Part shown: piece after piece, positions 45,501-55,192 of the stretch
How the letters are laid out: each line of letters begins with the position of its first letter
How positions within the stretch are numbered: position 1 is the first letter of the stretch
Source: Sinobacterium norvegicum
Lineage (GTDB): Bacteria > Pseudomonadota > Gammaproteobacteria > Pseudomonadales > Sinobacteriaceae
Reading direction: 5' to 3'
Assembly: GCF_923077115.1 (NCBI RefSeq)
Contig: NZ_CAKLPX010000001.1
Span: 372,001-436,000 of the forward strand
DNA length: 64,000 nt
The notes under the pieces: generated by a model
What the model saw: only the letters and a program-made list of their open reading frames with translations
What the model was told of the DNA's origin: nothing
Databases searched by the model: none
Program-made: the position numbers and the translations under genes

Positions 45501-48500
45501 AACAACGGAAACCATCTTGGCGCCGATTGATGTTGAATTAACCAATGCCCCCCCTACGCCGTTGGTCGACTACTTCGCCGATGCCTTGGAGGACGCTCGC
45601 ATCAGTGGCAACCTACTGGAAGATAACGAATCCGTTACAGGTCCAGTGAGATTATTTCAGATCAACATTGACACAACCGGTGATGGACTACTCGATACAG
45701 TTATGACGATTGATAGGGGCTCCTCGATTACTGTTGATACCGTTAAGGGGCAGTTCACCTTTTACAGCAATGCCGACTGGGTGTTGGATGCCACCCGAAA
45801 TCTTGACCATAATCTACCTCAGCAGGTGAAGCTTGAGCTGAGCGCATATGACGCCTTTGGTAACCCCGGCATCGGTGAAGCGCTATTTAACATACGTGAT
45901 GGTGCTCAGGGCGACATAGATGATTCGAAATACACCGTCACAGAGGCCGATCTGGGCGGTAGCTCAAGCGATATTGCCACCTTTGTTGCTCATGCTGGCT
46001 CGGATGATGTGGTCTTTCAGACGGTCCGTTTTTCGCGTGAAGCTGTTTTTATCATCGATGGTCTAAACCTCAGCAGCAACGGGGTTGGCTTGACGGTTTT
46101 CCAGTCAGCCGATGGTGATCAGATAACAGCATATGTCGGCCCTGCTTCCAATCGTGATATCGCATTCCGCCTCTTAGCAGCGGCGGCGCCAGCCGATGCT
46201 GATGGTAATTCCAATGTCGATGTCACGGTGTCTTTGTTCGTTCCATTAGACCACAACACACTGAATAATATTATAGAATTTACTCTACCTATCATCGGCG
46301 ATGACGCAGACGGTACTGATTTATTGACAGGATTGGCAACAGTAAATTTTGTTGATGGGAATGACCCCGACATTAACGTGACCACCCCGCTATCCATTGA
46401 CGAGACGACAGTCGATCAAGCACCTATCATCGTCAGTGGTCAAATTAACGTGGATGTCGGCAGTGATGCTATCGCATCGGTTGGCTTTTTGTCTTTGGCG
46501 TCATTTCCTGAGTTGACCTCAAACGGTTACCCAGTTTTTTACCGCACCAATGATGATGGATCACGGTTGGAAGCCTATGTTGCTCAACCTACTGAAAAAA
46601 TCGTTTTTGCCATTGATATCATAGGCACCCCCGAGTCTGATACAGCCTCGTCTGTTGACTATAATTTCACCCTTTTTGACTCGCTCGATCAAATTAATCA
46701 ACTTTCGGATACCATTAATTTCAATATTCCGGTGTTTGTCTTGGATGCTGACGGCGATGCCACCCAGGGAGAGATCGCCCTGGCCGTCATCGATGGTGAG
46801 TTACCCGTCATCACTCTAGACCCTGAATTTGCCCCTGCCGGCATCATCTTATCGGAAACGCCTCAGAACCCGGTCACGGCTGACGTACCAGACAGCGGCA
46901 AGACCTCACTGGCTTTTACAGCGGGAGCAGACAGGCTGATATCGCAGCAATTTGATGTTACTTATGGCAGCCCAATCCCCGACGCCAATGGCAACCCTGT
47001 TACACAAAACGGTGTCGTACTAGAATTGAGAAAGGTCGACGAAGTCACCATTATTGCCGTTAATCCTGATACAGGGCTTCGGGTACTGACCTTTACTGTC
47101 CGGACACTGGACATAGATTTTAACGATGTTCCGGCCGGACAAACGCAGAATCTGGAAGTGACATTAACCGTCAACGGCTCTATCGATCACCTCGCCCCTG
47201 ATGGATCAAAGCTGGATAAAATAGATTTTGATTTACCCTTGAAAGCGACAGACAGCGATGGCGATGTGGTCAAGATTGACTTCCCATTCTCAGTTATTGA
47301 CGGTAAAGATCCCTCGATTATTTCTGCCAATCCACTGGTCGTCGATGAGGCCGGTGTCAATGATGACGATGATGATGGTGAAACGGGACAAACAACCATC
47401 AGTCTAGGGGTAAGCAGTGATGCCATTGCTGGTTTTAGTATCGATATTTCAGCGTTTAACGCGCTGGGCTTGAGGTCCCAAGGTGACCTGGTCAGCCTCA
47501 CAACAACCCCCCCTAGCTATACGGCAGTGGCAAATGGTCGAGACATTTTTACCATTGCCATCAATGCGTCAGGCGTCGTCAAGATGACCTTACTTGACAG
47601 TCTTGACCATATTGCCCCCGATGACCTATCGCTGAGTTTCCCACTAAGCCTGACAGCGATTGATGTAGACAGCGATCAGTCACCGCCAGAGGCAATTACC
47701 ATTACAGTGACCGATGGCGTGCCGACAGCAGAAGTTGATCTGGTTGCTGTCTATGAAGGCGAAACGGTAACTGGCAACGTGCTGGCCAATGATCATTTAG
47801 CGGCAGATGGAGGCACAATTACTAACTTGGCTTTTAATGGTAGTAACATCCCTGTTATACCTGGTCCAGACCGCTTTGTGTTTAATATAGTCGTCCCCGA
47901 ACCTGGTACAGGGGTTTTGCAGAACGCCGGCACCTTTACACTCTATCCTAATGGTGACTATGAACTGGTTACCTTCGATTTCGAATCATTGGTGATTGAA
48001 GATATTTCGTTGCTAAAATATACCGTCGAAGACTTCGATGGCGACAGTGCTGAAAGCGAAATCATTATTGCAATCCAAGATAGCGGCTTTGTGATTACCC
48101 CGCCATCAGAGCTGGAAAACAATGAGGACACCGAGTTTTTACTCGATTTTACTTTCTTTGCTGCCGATGTTGAACCAACCGAGGTGGTCAGAGAGCTGGC
48201 AATATTAGCCGACAGCACAGATGGCGGTCGATTATTCTTTGAGCCCGCTGATGGCAGTGGCCGTATAGAATTGATGCAAGACAATGGTCGCTACCGATTA
48301 ATCGACGACCAAATCGATTATGATACCGCCACAGGAGTGGCAAAGCCAAATGGCCGTTTGATTTATTTACCAGCGGAGGATGTATCCAATGCTAATGACA
48401 CGATTTCTTCTATCAAGCCTGACGCCGATTTTAAATTAACGGCGCTCATTTCCACGCTAAGTCTGGGCGGGTTAAGGAGAGAGTTTACTGGAGAAATAGA

Positions 48501-51500
48501 CCTCAGTGTCATCTCAGTGGCAGATACCCCCGAGTGGCAAGATAACATTATTGCAGTCATTGCCCCAGGCGGCGATATCGAGCGTTACATTGTGACGATC
48601 GACGAAGGTGATACGGCAGCAAACTTAAATCTCGTTGCCATTAGCGTCGATAATGATCTGTCAGAAGTAATCAGTTATACCATTGTCAGTATTGACTCAG
48701 GCATTACTCTTTCCAGTCAGGGTGTTGCAATAACAGCTGGCATGGTTATTAATCAACAGCAATTGACTGCTCTGAAGGTGACTGCCGACAGCGAAAGCCT
48801 GGCCGGCAGCTTTACCGTCAATATAACCGCGAACAGCACTGAACTCGATAATGCCGATGTCGCAACTAAAGATGTCGTCTTACAAATCGACTTCACCCCT
48901 GTCGCCGATAAACCGACGATAGCTGTCAAAGATATTTTCTCACTGGAAGATGAGTTTATCGATCTCAGCACTATTATTGATGGAGAATTAACTGATACCG
49001 ATGGTTCCGAGACGCTCTCTTTTGAACTGATCATCCCCGATGGCTGGCAAATCTATGTTAATGGCAGTGCTGTTGCAGGTACCACTGTCATTGTCGATGG
49101 TATCGCCTTGCTAAGCGGTAACGTCACCCTGTTGCCCTATCAGGATATCAGCTCTTATCAAAATGATTTTAACTTATCTGTCACGCCAATATCGACTGAG
49201 TCTAGTCAAGGCGGTATTTCACCGGTACCCGTAACACAGCGTGGCGACACCAAGACAGTGGCGGTAACAATTAAGGGTGTGGTCGATACGCCTTCTACTG
49301 AAGTGGGGGATGGGTGGTTGCTCGATGGCTCGGGTGACATCTATACCTTGACCAATACCGCCGACAATTTAGCGATAGAAGACAGCGCTATTGCATTGGA
49401 TTTTATTGTTTCCACCACCGACATCGATAATTCTGAATTCAGTAATCTTCTGTTGTCCGACCTACCGGATGGCAGTTATTTTGTCGATGCAAGCAATAAT
49501 CGCGTCGATATACCGGTTATTGGATTTGATAGCTCTAACCAACCTATTTATCAATTAACAACAAACCAACTCTCCTCATTATCGTTGCAGCCCCCGCGTG
49601 ATTTCTCAGGTATTTTAACCTTTTCGCTGCAGCAAGTTATTACTGAGCCTGACGGTGATAGCGAGAGCTTTACCATCGACGTGAACATCGAATTTACGCC
49701 GCTGGTAGAGGAGCCTCGTTTTATCCCCGAATTAGGTATTTCTGTGCCGGGTCTGATCCCCCCCGGAAACCAGCATTTTGAGGAAGACAAAACATCAACG
49801 CTTAAACTCAAACCAACACTACTCGATATCGACGGCTCAGAGCAGGTCACCGACGTGATCCTTTCGGGCTTGCCTGAAAATGGCATCATTGTTATTGACG
49901 GCAAGGCTGTGGTCGTTGACAGCAGTGGCAGTATTACGCTCAGCGATCACAGCAGTGATGTGACAGCAACACTGGATAACAACAGCGTGTCATTTTTACC
50001 GCCAGAAGATTTTGCTGGCCGCTATGAATGGAATATCCAATATCAGGTAACTGATACGGCGCCGGGTACAGGGAGAACTGATGTAAACACCATCGATACA
50101 TTATTATTTCTCGATGTGCACCCCATAGTCGAAACTGACACTGAGTTAGTTGGTAGCGGTGACGTTATACAGAGTATTGATGGCAAGGTCGACCTGACGG
50201 GTACCGTGCAATTTAATGATGCCGATATCGACGGCAGTGAATGGCTCGACTCGATTACTGTTATTATGCCCAACAACGAGGACTTCTTTGTCACTCACCC
50301 CAATGGCGCCATTCACATGGGTAATGGTCAATGGCTGATTAATGCAGGCAACCTAACCAGTAGCTCAGTTCAAGACATGATGGTTGAGATCGTGGATGGA
50401 TTGGTTATCAGTGCCAGCGTGCCAGGGGAATACATAATAGGCATTGATGTCCGTGTTATCGATCAGGCACCGAGTTGGCATATTGGTAGCAACCTCAACT
50501 TTAACACCCTGACCGATGGTAGGGTATTGTCGACAGATATTGATGTTATCTTTACCGAGGCTATTGATGACGGTGTTGCCTGTGACCCCAGTGATTTAGT
50601 GCCTGCAGGTGAAATCATTGACGGCGAAGAAGATGTTAGGTCGACGGATATAGGTTCACACCTCAATACCGATATTGCTGTCGACTGTGACGGCTTGGAT
50701 AACGATGAAATATCCTTCAGGATTCTCGCCAGCAGCGTGCCACGCCCTGCATGGATTGGTGGGCCTGGCGTACAAGCAGAGTATGATGCCACCGGTGATG
50801 TATTAATCGCCTGGTATTTTAAAGAGAGTGCTGTCCCTACTCTCGAACTGAGGAATGTAGAGCAAGATTTTGCTGGCACGATTGATATACCTGTTTTAGT
50901 GATCGCCACTGATGCCAGCGGGGATACCAAATTTGATAACAGCCAAATCCTAAAAATCGAAATCGCTCCTATTGTCGACGCGTCAATAATCAGCATTGCT
51001 GGAAATATTGTGGTGCAAGAAGACAGCGATAGCGAACTAGGCCTTTATCTCGATACCGAGGATAGCAACCAAGCCAATGAGGGTATTGAAACAGTCGACC
51101 CCAGCATTCCTGTCACTCTGACACTGCTGGATGAAAGTCGAGGGGTTTTGACATTAGCACCGGAATACGACCAGTCACAGTTGGTTGATAATGGCAACGG
51201 TGTGTATACCCTGCTTGACCCTACTCTTTTAGCCAATATTCGTTTCCGTGCCCCCAAGCATATGGACGGTGAGTTCAGGCTATTAGTGGAAGGCGGTATT
51301 GTCGATGTTGCTGATGGCTACAGCGGTGATCAAATTGACAGGGGGACTTTCAGTTCTGAGGTTATTATTACCGTAGAGCCTGTAACCGACAATGTTATCA
51401 TCCTACAAACACTGCCGTTAGTCGGCAACGAGGATGAATTCATTTCGCTGTCGGCGCTTTTAATTCGGGATAACGATAACAATGAAACTCATGAGATAAA

Positions 51501-53061
51501 CCCTGAGTTTCTACCACCGGGTAGCTCAGAAATAGTCACCGTCACTCTTGAATCGGTGCCTGCGGATGCAACGATTTATTATGACAACGGAGATGGCACT
51601 TATAGCGCAGCCAATAACAATGGGCTGCAAGCTGATGGCACTTACAACTGGTCGATTGATTTTGATCGTATTGATCAGGTGGTGTTCAAGGCGCCAAAAG
51701 ACTTCTCCGGTGATATTGATATCAACATCAAGATAATCTCCCATGAAAAAGGCACTGAAGATTATAAAATTACAGAAAAGGCGGTTACCATTGGCGTTCT
51801 CCCTATCGCCGATGGTAGTAATGCCTTTGCCAGTTTTCAGGACGTGACAGTCGATGAGGGTCAGTTTGCAGAAATTGACATCAACGCCTCAGTTATTGAT
51901 AACGATACCGACGGAGATGAATCGGTGCTGGTCTATGTTGAAATTAATGCTGACTCAGACCCTTCTGCGACATATTTCATTGAGCGCGTTGAGGCTTCTG
52001 ATGGCACAACGGCTAGCTTTATCGATCTTGGTATTGGTGCAGATCCCCGCTATGTTGCCACAATTGAAACCACCAGCGACAGCCTCGATTCCTTAAAAAT
52101 AATCACCAATACCAACGCACAAGGTGTATTACATATAACGCTGGGTATTGGTTCAAGTGATAGTAATCGTGTGCTTGGCCAAAGCGTAGCCAATCAAGGT
52201 GGATTTATAACGCAAGACCTATTGATTACTATTGATCCTGAGCTAGATCCAGCGGTTATTTCTACGCAATATGATCGTCTGGTGGCTGTTGAAGGCGATG
52301 AGATACCGCTGTCATTGACGTTGTCGACAATCAATCCTGCCGACATGGAAACAACCGTCATTGAAATCAGCGGCCTACCTGCAGGCTATAGCATAACAGG
52401 TGGCAGTTTTGATAACGGCGTATGGACAGTCAATGAGGCCGATATCAGTGCTGCAGCAATTGTCGGAGCCGATGACTTGTTCGGTAACTTTGTACTCCAG
52501 GTGAAGCCTGTCAGTGAGCTTAACGGCGATAGTATTGATGGTAATGTGTTGACAGTCGGTGTGTCTGTTGCAGAGGTGCCCGATGCCGGCCTGACGGTGA
52601 TGCAAGGCTCAGCGGGTAACGACCGCTTTTATGGCAATGATGATGCACAGAACATTATCGGCTCTACTGGCTCCGACCTCATTTCCACCGGAGGCGGCAA
52701 CGACACTATTATTTTCAATAAGGGTGATGGTAGCAGCTTCACCACGACAATTGATACCGTGACTGATTTCGATACTGTCAGTAGCGTTTCTGATGTGAGT
52801 TTTGACACGATCAACTTAACCGATATGTTGAGTGATTTTGACACGACTACAATTGAAAAAATTGATGCGCTGATCGATATTGCTGACAATGGCAATGGTG
52901 GCACCACGATAAAAATAAACAATGAAAGCGCCATCGAAATACAAACCATAGAGCTTGAGAATGTCACGACAATGGAACTCAACGGCGGAACAGCCCCTGG
53001 TTCAGAGGCAGAATTGTTACAAAAAATGATTGATGATCAGACGCTGGTTGTAAATATCTAA
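42514..53061 (+). CDS. Giant type I-secreted repetitive adhesin (BapA/LapA-like)
   Basis: About 3,515 residues. In order: an N-terminal retention-module-like domain (to about 130; LRIDGQIWAYYPDGQLALV); seven Ig-like repeats of about 100 residues marked by INQFE/INQYE variants (42985-45150); several T1SS-143-like repeats ending in VIDG-type motifs (45.9-47.7 kb); a long tract of cadherin-like units with D-x-D-G-S-E motifs (about 48.1-52.5 kb); and a C-terminal RTX-type secretion signal (GSAGNDRFYGNDDAQN, then STGGGNDTIIF). It is very acidic and has only two cysteines, 35 residues apart. It is probably exported in one step by the ABC system encoded next and then displayed on the surface for biofilm or surface adhesion. 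ATG 42514 follows GTGG-rich sequence; GTG 42502 is also possible. Confidence 0.9.
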   Translation: MQDAEQIIYLRIDGQIWAYYPDGQLALVQNPALLGENIAIVDVLPGDIIQRTDGSSYLSVNGQQLEINLDAVADQQRYNVELRVDDNEQNIQNEGLEYIYQVKRSNSETIAESGFDTQPPIYEARQPHQVEASISSDWKHRDGATITVIIEDNDYPIGLEGYINQFEAPSVRLHGTVFNIDDERNIVVTVTDKLGRSLSFDTIVSAGAWDLGAVSLQGLAEGDVIATASVTDSFDAVVSGNDQSIKDVLARAIDISITSGSDLIIDDTESRDLQLIGNFENVQTGAVVYVLFTDRLGNTLEFLTKVEENGSWLLTSADIHTLVDGEVNAIVRTVDQAGNPAEISGSGLLIKNPYITINAIDNDDVINQYESPTQLFRGIVLNVESGQQITVTITDDNGGLVSQLVTVTGKTWSANIDVSTLIDGNLSAVADVLNIFGDSATANTNIELDQTALIDVAFADPDVINAMEALMAELLGGTTDIEDNQTVSVSVEDSLGKQVVGTAAVVGSAWQLDGLDLSTLTDGTLTVTVSAKDVAGNIATASNTVQYDSTAAITDIMVTIGSDQIINAAEDEVATFSGVTSGIEENQDISIVISDINGLSLPAVIVKIGADGRFNFDQDVSSLADGPLTFSASSEDLAGNLANYSEDIIKDTRAQLTIEFVQDDDYINQFEQNSVDLAGTTVDVNDGETVTVVISDGNSARDITVTALVEGNAWSITGVDVSSLDDTAVSGNRITATADVTDKAGNPATADTSIEKDTVVTADIITPVDGDDDGSGGFIINNGIDIVALKNGDVLSLSGASDAEIGQPVVISVINTIGETQTFTGKVVDGSGNWLVEAIQVTDLQERFTWRLSATVTDIAGNMATDIVPIIKIPESASIGEYGIAAGAIPTDTIRINSSGSDADASDDFRFSNTQTELETIVSSGDATRLVYVSDLRIELRTVLNDELVLAADINSVDATVTISLHRNVDQPTRGGKETVLDSIILIETTQTDDDGTTETILAPIDVELTNAPPTPLVDYFADALEDARISGNLLEDNESVTGPVRLFQINIDTTGDGLLDTVMTIDRGSSITVDTVKGQFTFYSNADWVLDATRNLDHNLPQQVKLELSAYDAFGNPGIGEALFNIRDGAQGDIDDSKYTVTEADLGGSSSDIATFVAHAGSDDVVFQTVRFSREAVFIIDGLNLSSNGVGLTVFQSADGDQITAYVGPASNRDIAFRLLAAAAPADADGNSNVDVTVSLFVPLDHNTLNNIIEFTLPIIGDDADGTDLLTGLATVNFVDGNDPDINVTTPLSIDETTVDQAPIIVSGQINVDVGSDAIASVGFLSLASFPELTSNGYPVFYRTNDDGSRLEAYVAQPTEKIVFAIDIIGTPESDTASSVDYNFTLFDSLDQINQLSDTINFNIPVFVLDADGDATQGEIALAVIDGELPVITLDPEFAPAGIILSETPQNPVTADVPDSGKTSLAFTAGADRLISQQFDVTYGSPIPDANGNPVTQNGVVLELRKVDEVTIIAVNPDTGLRVLTFTVRTLDIDFNDVPAGQTQNLEVTLTVNGSIDHLAPDGSKLDKIDFDLPLKATDSDGDVVKIDFPFSVIDGKDPSIISANPLVVDEAGVNDDDDDGETGQTTISLGVSSDAIAGFSIDISAFNALGLRSQGDLVSLTTTPPSYTAVANGRDIFTIAINASGVVKMTLLDSLDHIAPDDLSLSFPLSLTAIDVDSDQSPPEAITITVTDGVPTAEVDLVAVYEGETVTGNVLANDHLAADGGTITNLAFNGSNIPVIPGPDRFVFNIVVPEPGTGVLQNAGTFTLYPNGDYELVTFDFESLVIEDISLLKYTVEDFDGDSAESEIIIAIQDSGFVITPPSELENNEDTEFLLDFTFFAADVEPTEVVRELAILADSTDGGRLFFEPADGSGRIELMQDNGRYRLIDDQIDYDTATGVAKPNGRLIYLPAEDVSNANDTISSIKPDADFKLTALISTLSLGGLRREFTGEIDLSVISVADTPEWQDNIIAVIAPGGDIERYIVTIDEGDTAANLNLVAISVDNDLSEVISYTIVSIDSGITLSSQGVAITAGMVINQQQLTALKVTADSESLAGSFTVNITANSTELDNADVATKDVVLQIDFTPVADKPTIAVKDIFSLEDEFIDLSTIIDGELTDTDGSETLSFELIIPDGWQIYVNGSAVAGTTVIVDGIALLSGNVTLLPYQDISSYQNDFNLSVTPISTESSQGGISPVPVTQRGDTKTVAVTIKGVVDTPSTEVGDGWLLDGSGDIYTLTNTADNLAIEDSAIALDFIVSTTDIDNSEFSNLLLSDLPDGSYFVDASNNRVDIPVIGFDSSNQPIYQLTTNQLSSLSLQPPRDFSGILTFSLQQVITEPDGDSESFTIDVNIEFTPLVEEPRFIPELGISVPGLIPPGNQHFEEDKTSTLKLKPTLLDIDGSEQVTDVILSGLPENGIIVIDGKAVVVDSSGSITLSDHSSDVTATLDNNSVSFLPPEDFAGRYEWNIQYQVTDTAPGTGRTDVNTIDTLLFLDVHPIVETDTELVGSGDVIQSIDGKVDLTGTVQFNDADIDGSEWLDSITVIMPNNEDFFVTHPNGAIHMGNGQWLINAGNLTSSSVQDMMVEIVDGLVISASVPGEYIIGIDVRVIDQAPSWHIGSNLNFNTLTDGRVLSTDIDVIFTEAIDDGVACDPSDLVPAGEIIDGEEDVRSTDIGSHLNTDIAVDCDGLDNDEISFRILASSVPRPAWIGGPGVQAEYDATGDVLIAWYFKESAVPTLELRNVEQDFAGTIDIPVLVIATDASGDTKFDNSQILKIEIAPIVDASIISIAGNIVVQEDSDSELGLYLDTEDSNQANEGIETVDPSIPVTLTLLDESRGVLTLAPEYDQSQLVDNGNGVYTLLDPTLLANIRFRAPKHMDGEFRLLVEGGIVDVADGYSGDQIDRGTFSSEVIITVEPVTDNVIILQTLPLVGNEDEFISLSALLIRDNDNNETHEINPEFLPPGSSEIVTVTLESVPADATIYYDNGDGTYSAANNNGLQADGTYNWSIDFDRIDQVVFKAPKDFSGDIDINIKIISHEKGTEDYKITEKAVTIGVLPIADGSNAFASFQDVTVDEGQFAEIDINASVIDNDTDGDESVLVYVEINADSDPSATYFIERVEASDGTTASFIDLGIGADPRYVATIETTSDSLDSLKIITNTNAQGVLHITLGIGSSDSNRVLGQSVANQGGFITQDLLITIDPELDPAVISTQYDRLVAVEGDEIPLSLTLSTINPADMETTVIEISGLPAGYSITGGSFDNGVWTVNEADISAAAIVGADDLFGNFVLQVKPVSELNGDSIDGNVLTVGVSVAEVPDAGLTVMQGSAGNDRFYGNDDAQNIIGSTGSDLISTGGGNDTIIFNKGDGSSFTTTIDTVTDFDTVSSVSDVSFDTINLTDMLSDFDTTTIEKIDALIDIADNGNGGTTIKINNESAIEIQTIELENVTTMELNGGTAPGSEAELLQKMIDDQTLVVNI
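42985..45150 (+). repeat. Tandem Ig-like repeats within the adhesin
   Basis: Seven divergent units of about 300 bases begin near 42985, 43291, 43597, 43891, 44191, 44497 and 44851. Each has an I-N-Q-F/Y-E-like or I-I-N-A-x-E motif near its start, then a V-x-V-x-D central strand and a final (V/A)-D-x-A-G-N segment. They are protein-level repeats; the DNA is diverged, so recombination between units is unlikely to be frequent. Confidence 0.75.
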
Positions 53062-53062
53062 G

Positions 53063-55192
53063 ATGAAGTCACCGAATCTACTGCAGTGCTTACATTACTT
53101 GTGCGAACATTTTGGTTATCAGCAGCCAGTGAGTAAACTGGTTGAGGGCTTGCCGGTTGACGGTGAATACCTTACCGTTGACCTACTCGATCGTGCCTGT
53201 ACCTTGGCCAATTTGGAATGCCTGTGTCTGCCAATATCCGCCTTAAATAAGGTTCGCCTACCAGTATTGACCAACCTTAAAGAGCAGGATGACAAAGCCA
53301 TTATTATCTTGGCGATCACTGGTACAACCGTCACTATTGCAGAGCCTGCTAATCATTTTAATCAACAACAACTGTCTGTTGAGCAACTGCAGGATCGAAC
53401 CAGTGGTTCACTGTATTCTATTACTCCGATTAATGTCAGTGATCGGCGTTCTGAAGAACTCCGCCCTGCGCAACCAAAGCACTGGTTAAGGGCGGCCTTT
53501 GAACAGGCAAAACCCTGGTACAGAGACCTGGCTATTGCCTCACTGGTGGTCAATTTGCTCGCCTTGGTGATCCCATTATTTACCATGAATGTATACGATC
53601 GCGTCGTGCCAAACCAAGCCTTTGCCTCTCTCTGGGTGCTGGCCATAGGCGCAGCTATTGCCGTTATTTTTGATTGGTTGTTAAAACAAGCGAGAACATC
53701 ACTAACCGATATCGCGGGAAAAAGTATCGACAAAGATGTTTCGGCCAAGATATTTTCAAAGGTCATGGGCATGCAGTTGGAGAATAAGCCTCAGTCATTG
53801 GGTGCCTTTTCAAAACAAATTCAAGACTTCGACACAGTCCGTGAATTTATCACCTCAGCAACATTAATCACGGCCATTGATCTGCCCTTCACTCTTTTGT
53901 TTCTCATTATTATTGCCTGGCTGGGAGGCCCAATGGTACTGGTGCCAATAGCAGTGATTGTGAGTCTAGCCAGCCTCAGTCTATTGTTGCAACACCGGAT
54001 GAAAAACAGTCTCGATGAAAGTTCTCGGCTGAGCAGTCATCGTCACGCTCAGTTAATCGAAAGCCTTAATGTGATTACCGAGGCCAAGCAAAATAACGCG
54101 CAGGGATTACTGCAAAGACGCTGGGAGCAGGCCACCGGGGCCCTAGCCGACTGGCAAAGCCAAACCAAGCAATTGACGAATACTTTAAGCCACACCTTAG
54201 TCGCCAGTCAGCAGTTCGTCACCGTCGCCTTAATCATATTTGGTGTTTATAGAATATCAGAAGGTTTATTGAGCATGGGTGGTCTGATTGCCATTGTTAT
54301 GCTGAGTGGCCGAGCAGCGGCCTCAATCAACCAATTGGCGATGCTTGCCATGCGCTACCAACAGACTAAAACAGCGCTTGAGGGCGTTGAGGGTATCATG
54401 GCCTTGGCACAGGAGAACAGTGAAAACCGCCAGATTACACAACCACAATTTGAAGGTAATATAGCCTTAAAAAAATTATCATTTAGCTATCCAGAACAGA
54501 AAAAATCGGTACTGGACAATATCAACTTGACGATAAATGCGGGGGAACGAATTGCTCTAATGGGCCCCCCTGGCGCCGGAAAATCAACGCTATTAGCGCT
54601 GCTGTCCTACCAGTTTAGACCGACCGATGGTCAATTATATTATGATGGCATTGAGTCAAACCAGTGGCCCAGTCAAGCGATCCGTGAAGTGACTGGCTGG
54701 GTCGGGCAGCAGCCAGTATTACAATATGGCTCCATCCTCGAAAATATCGCCTTTGGACAAAATGAAATTGATAAAGAGTTGCTCAAACAAGCAATGATTC
54801 AGTCGGGGCTTATTCTATTTATTGACCAGTTAGAAAACGGTCTAGAAACCAATGTCGGCGAATCCGGTGCTGCAGTTTCGGGTGGTCAGCGTCAAACCAT
54901 TGGTTTGGCCAGAGCTTTGTTAAGACAGCCCAAACTTTTACTGCTTGATGAACCTACCTCTTCAATTGATGAAAAAGGTGAGAGATACGTTATTCAACAG
55001 CTTCGTCAATTGCCCAAAGATACAACGATTATTATTGCCACCCACCGCCCCTCTATTGTCTCTATGTGTGACCGAGTAATAGCACTGGAGAAAGGCAGTA
55101 TCATCGATGATAAAGCACTGAGGCGGGCTAATGTGACTCGCCACCCTGCCCGTCAAACAGCAAAAGTTGTCAATAAAAAGGAGGTGCAATGA
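53063..55192 (+). CDS. Type I secretion ABC transporter (LapB-like)
   Basis: A 709-residue exporter of the adhesin. The N-terminal 120 residues form a C39-like domain; the catalytic Q-x4-D-C of true C39 peptidases is absent, so it should bind rather than cleave the substrate. Six membrane helices span about 155-430 (LALVIPLFTMNVYDRVVPN is the typical first loop). The ATPase domain shows Walker A GPPGAGKSTLLAL, Q-loop WVGQQPVLQYGS, signature AVSGGQRQTIGLARALL and Walker B LLLLDEPTSSID. ATG 53063 is one base after the adhesin stop and its stop overlaps the adaptor gene, so expression is coupled to the adhesin. Confidence 0.95.
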   Translation: MKSPNLLQCLHYLCEHFGYQQPVSKLVEGLPVDGEYLTVDLLDRACTLANLECLCLPISALNKVRLPVLTNLKEQDDKAIIILAITGTTVTIAEPANHFNQQQLSVEQLQDRTSGSLYSITPINVSDRRSEELRPAQPKHWLRAAFEQAKPWYRDLAIASLVVNLLALVIPLFTMNVYDRVVPNQAFASLWVLAIGAAIAVIFDWLLKQARTSLTDIAGKSIDKDVSAKIFSKVMGMQLENKPQSLGAFSKQIQDFDTVREFITSATLITAIDLPFTLLFLIIIAWLGGPMVLVPIAVIVSLASLSLLLQHRMKNSLDESSRLSSHRHAQLIESLNVITEAKQNNAQGLLQRRWEQATGALADWQSQTKQLTNTLSHTLVASQQFVTVALIIFGVYRISEGLLSMGGLIAIVMLSGRAAASINQLAMLAMRYQQTKTALEGVEGIMALAQENSENRQITQPQFEGNIALKKLSFSYPEQKKSVLDNINLTINAGERIALMGPPGAGKSTLLALLSYQFRPTDGQLYYDGIESNQWPSQAIREVTGWVGQQPVLQYGSILENIAFGQNEIDKELLKQAMIQSGLILFIDQLENGLETNVGESGAAVSGGQRQTIGLARALLRQPKLLLLDEPTSSIDEKGERYVIQQLRQLPKDTTIIIATHRPSIVSMCDRVIALEKGSIIDDKALRRANVTRHPARQTAKVVNKKEVQ

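Noticed and set aside
42514-53061. Possibility that the giant frame is several genes or an assembly fusion
   Set aside because: The frame is open throughout, repeat blocks are continuous, and the N-terminal module and C-terminal secretion signal fit one secreted protein followed by its exporter.
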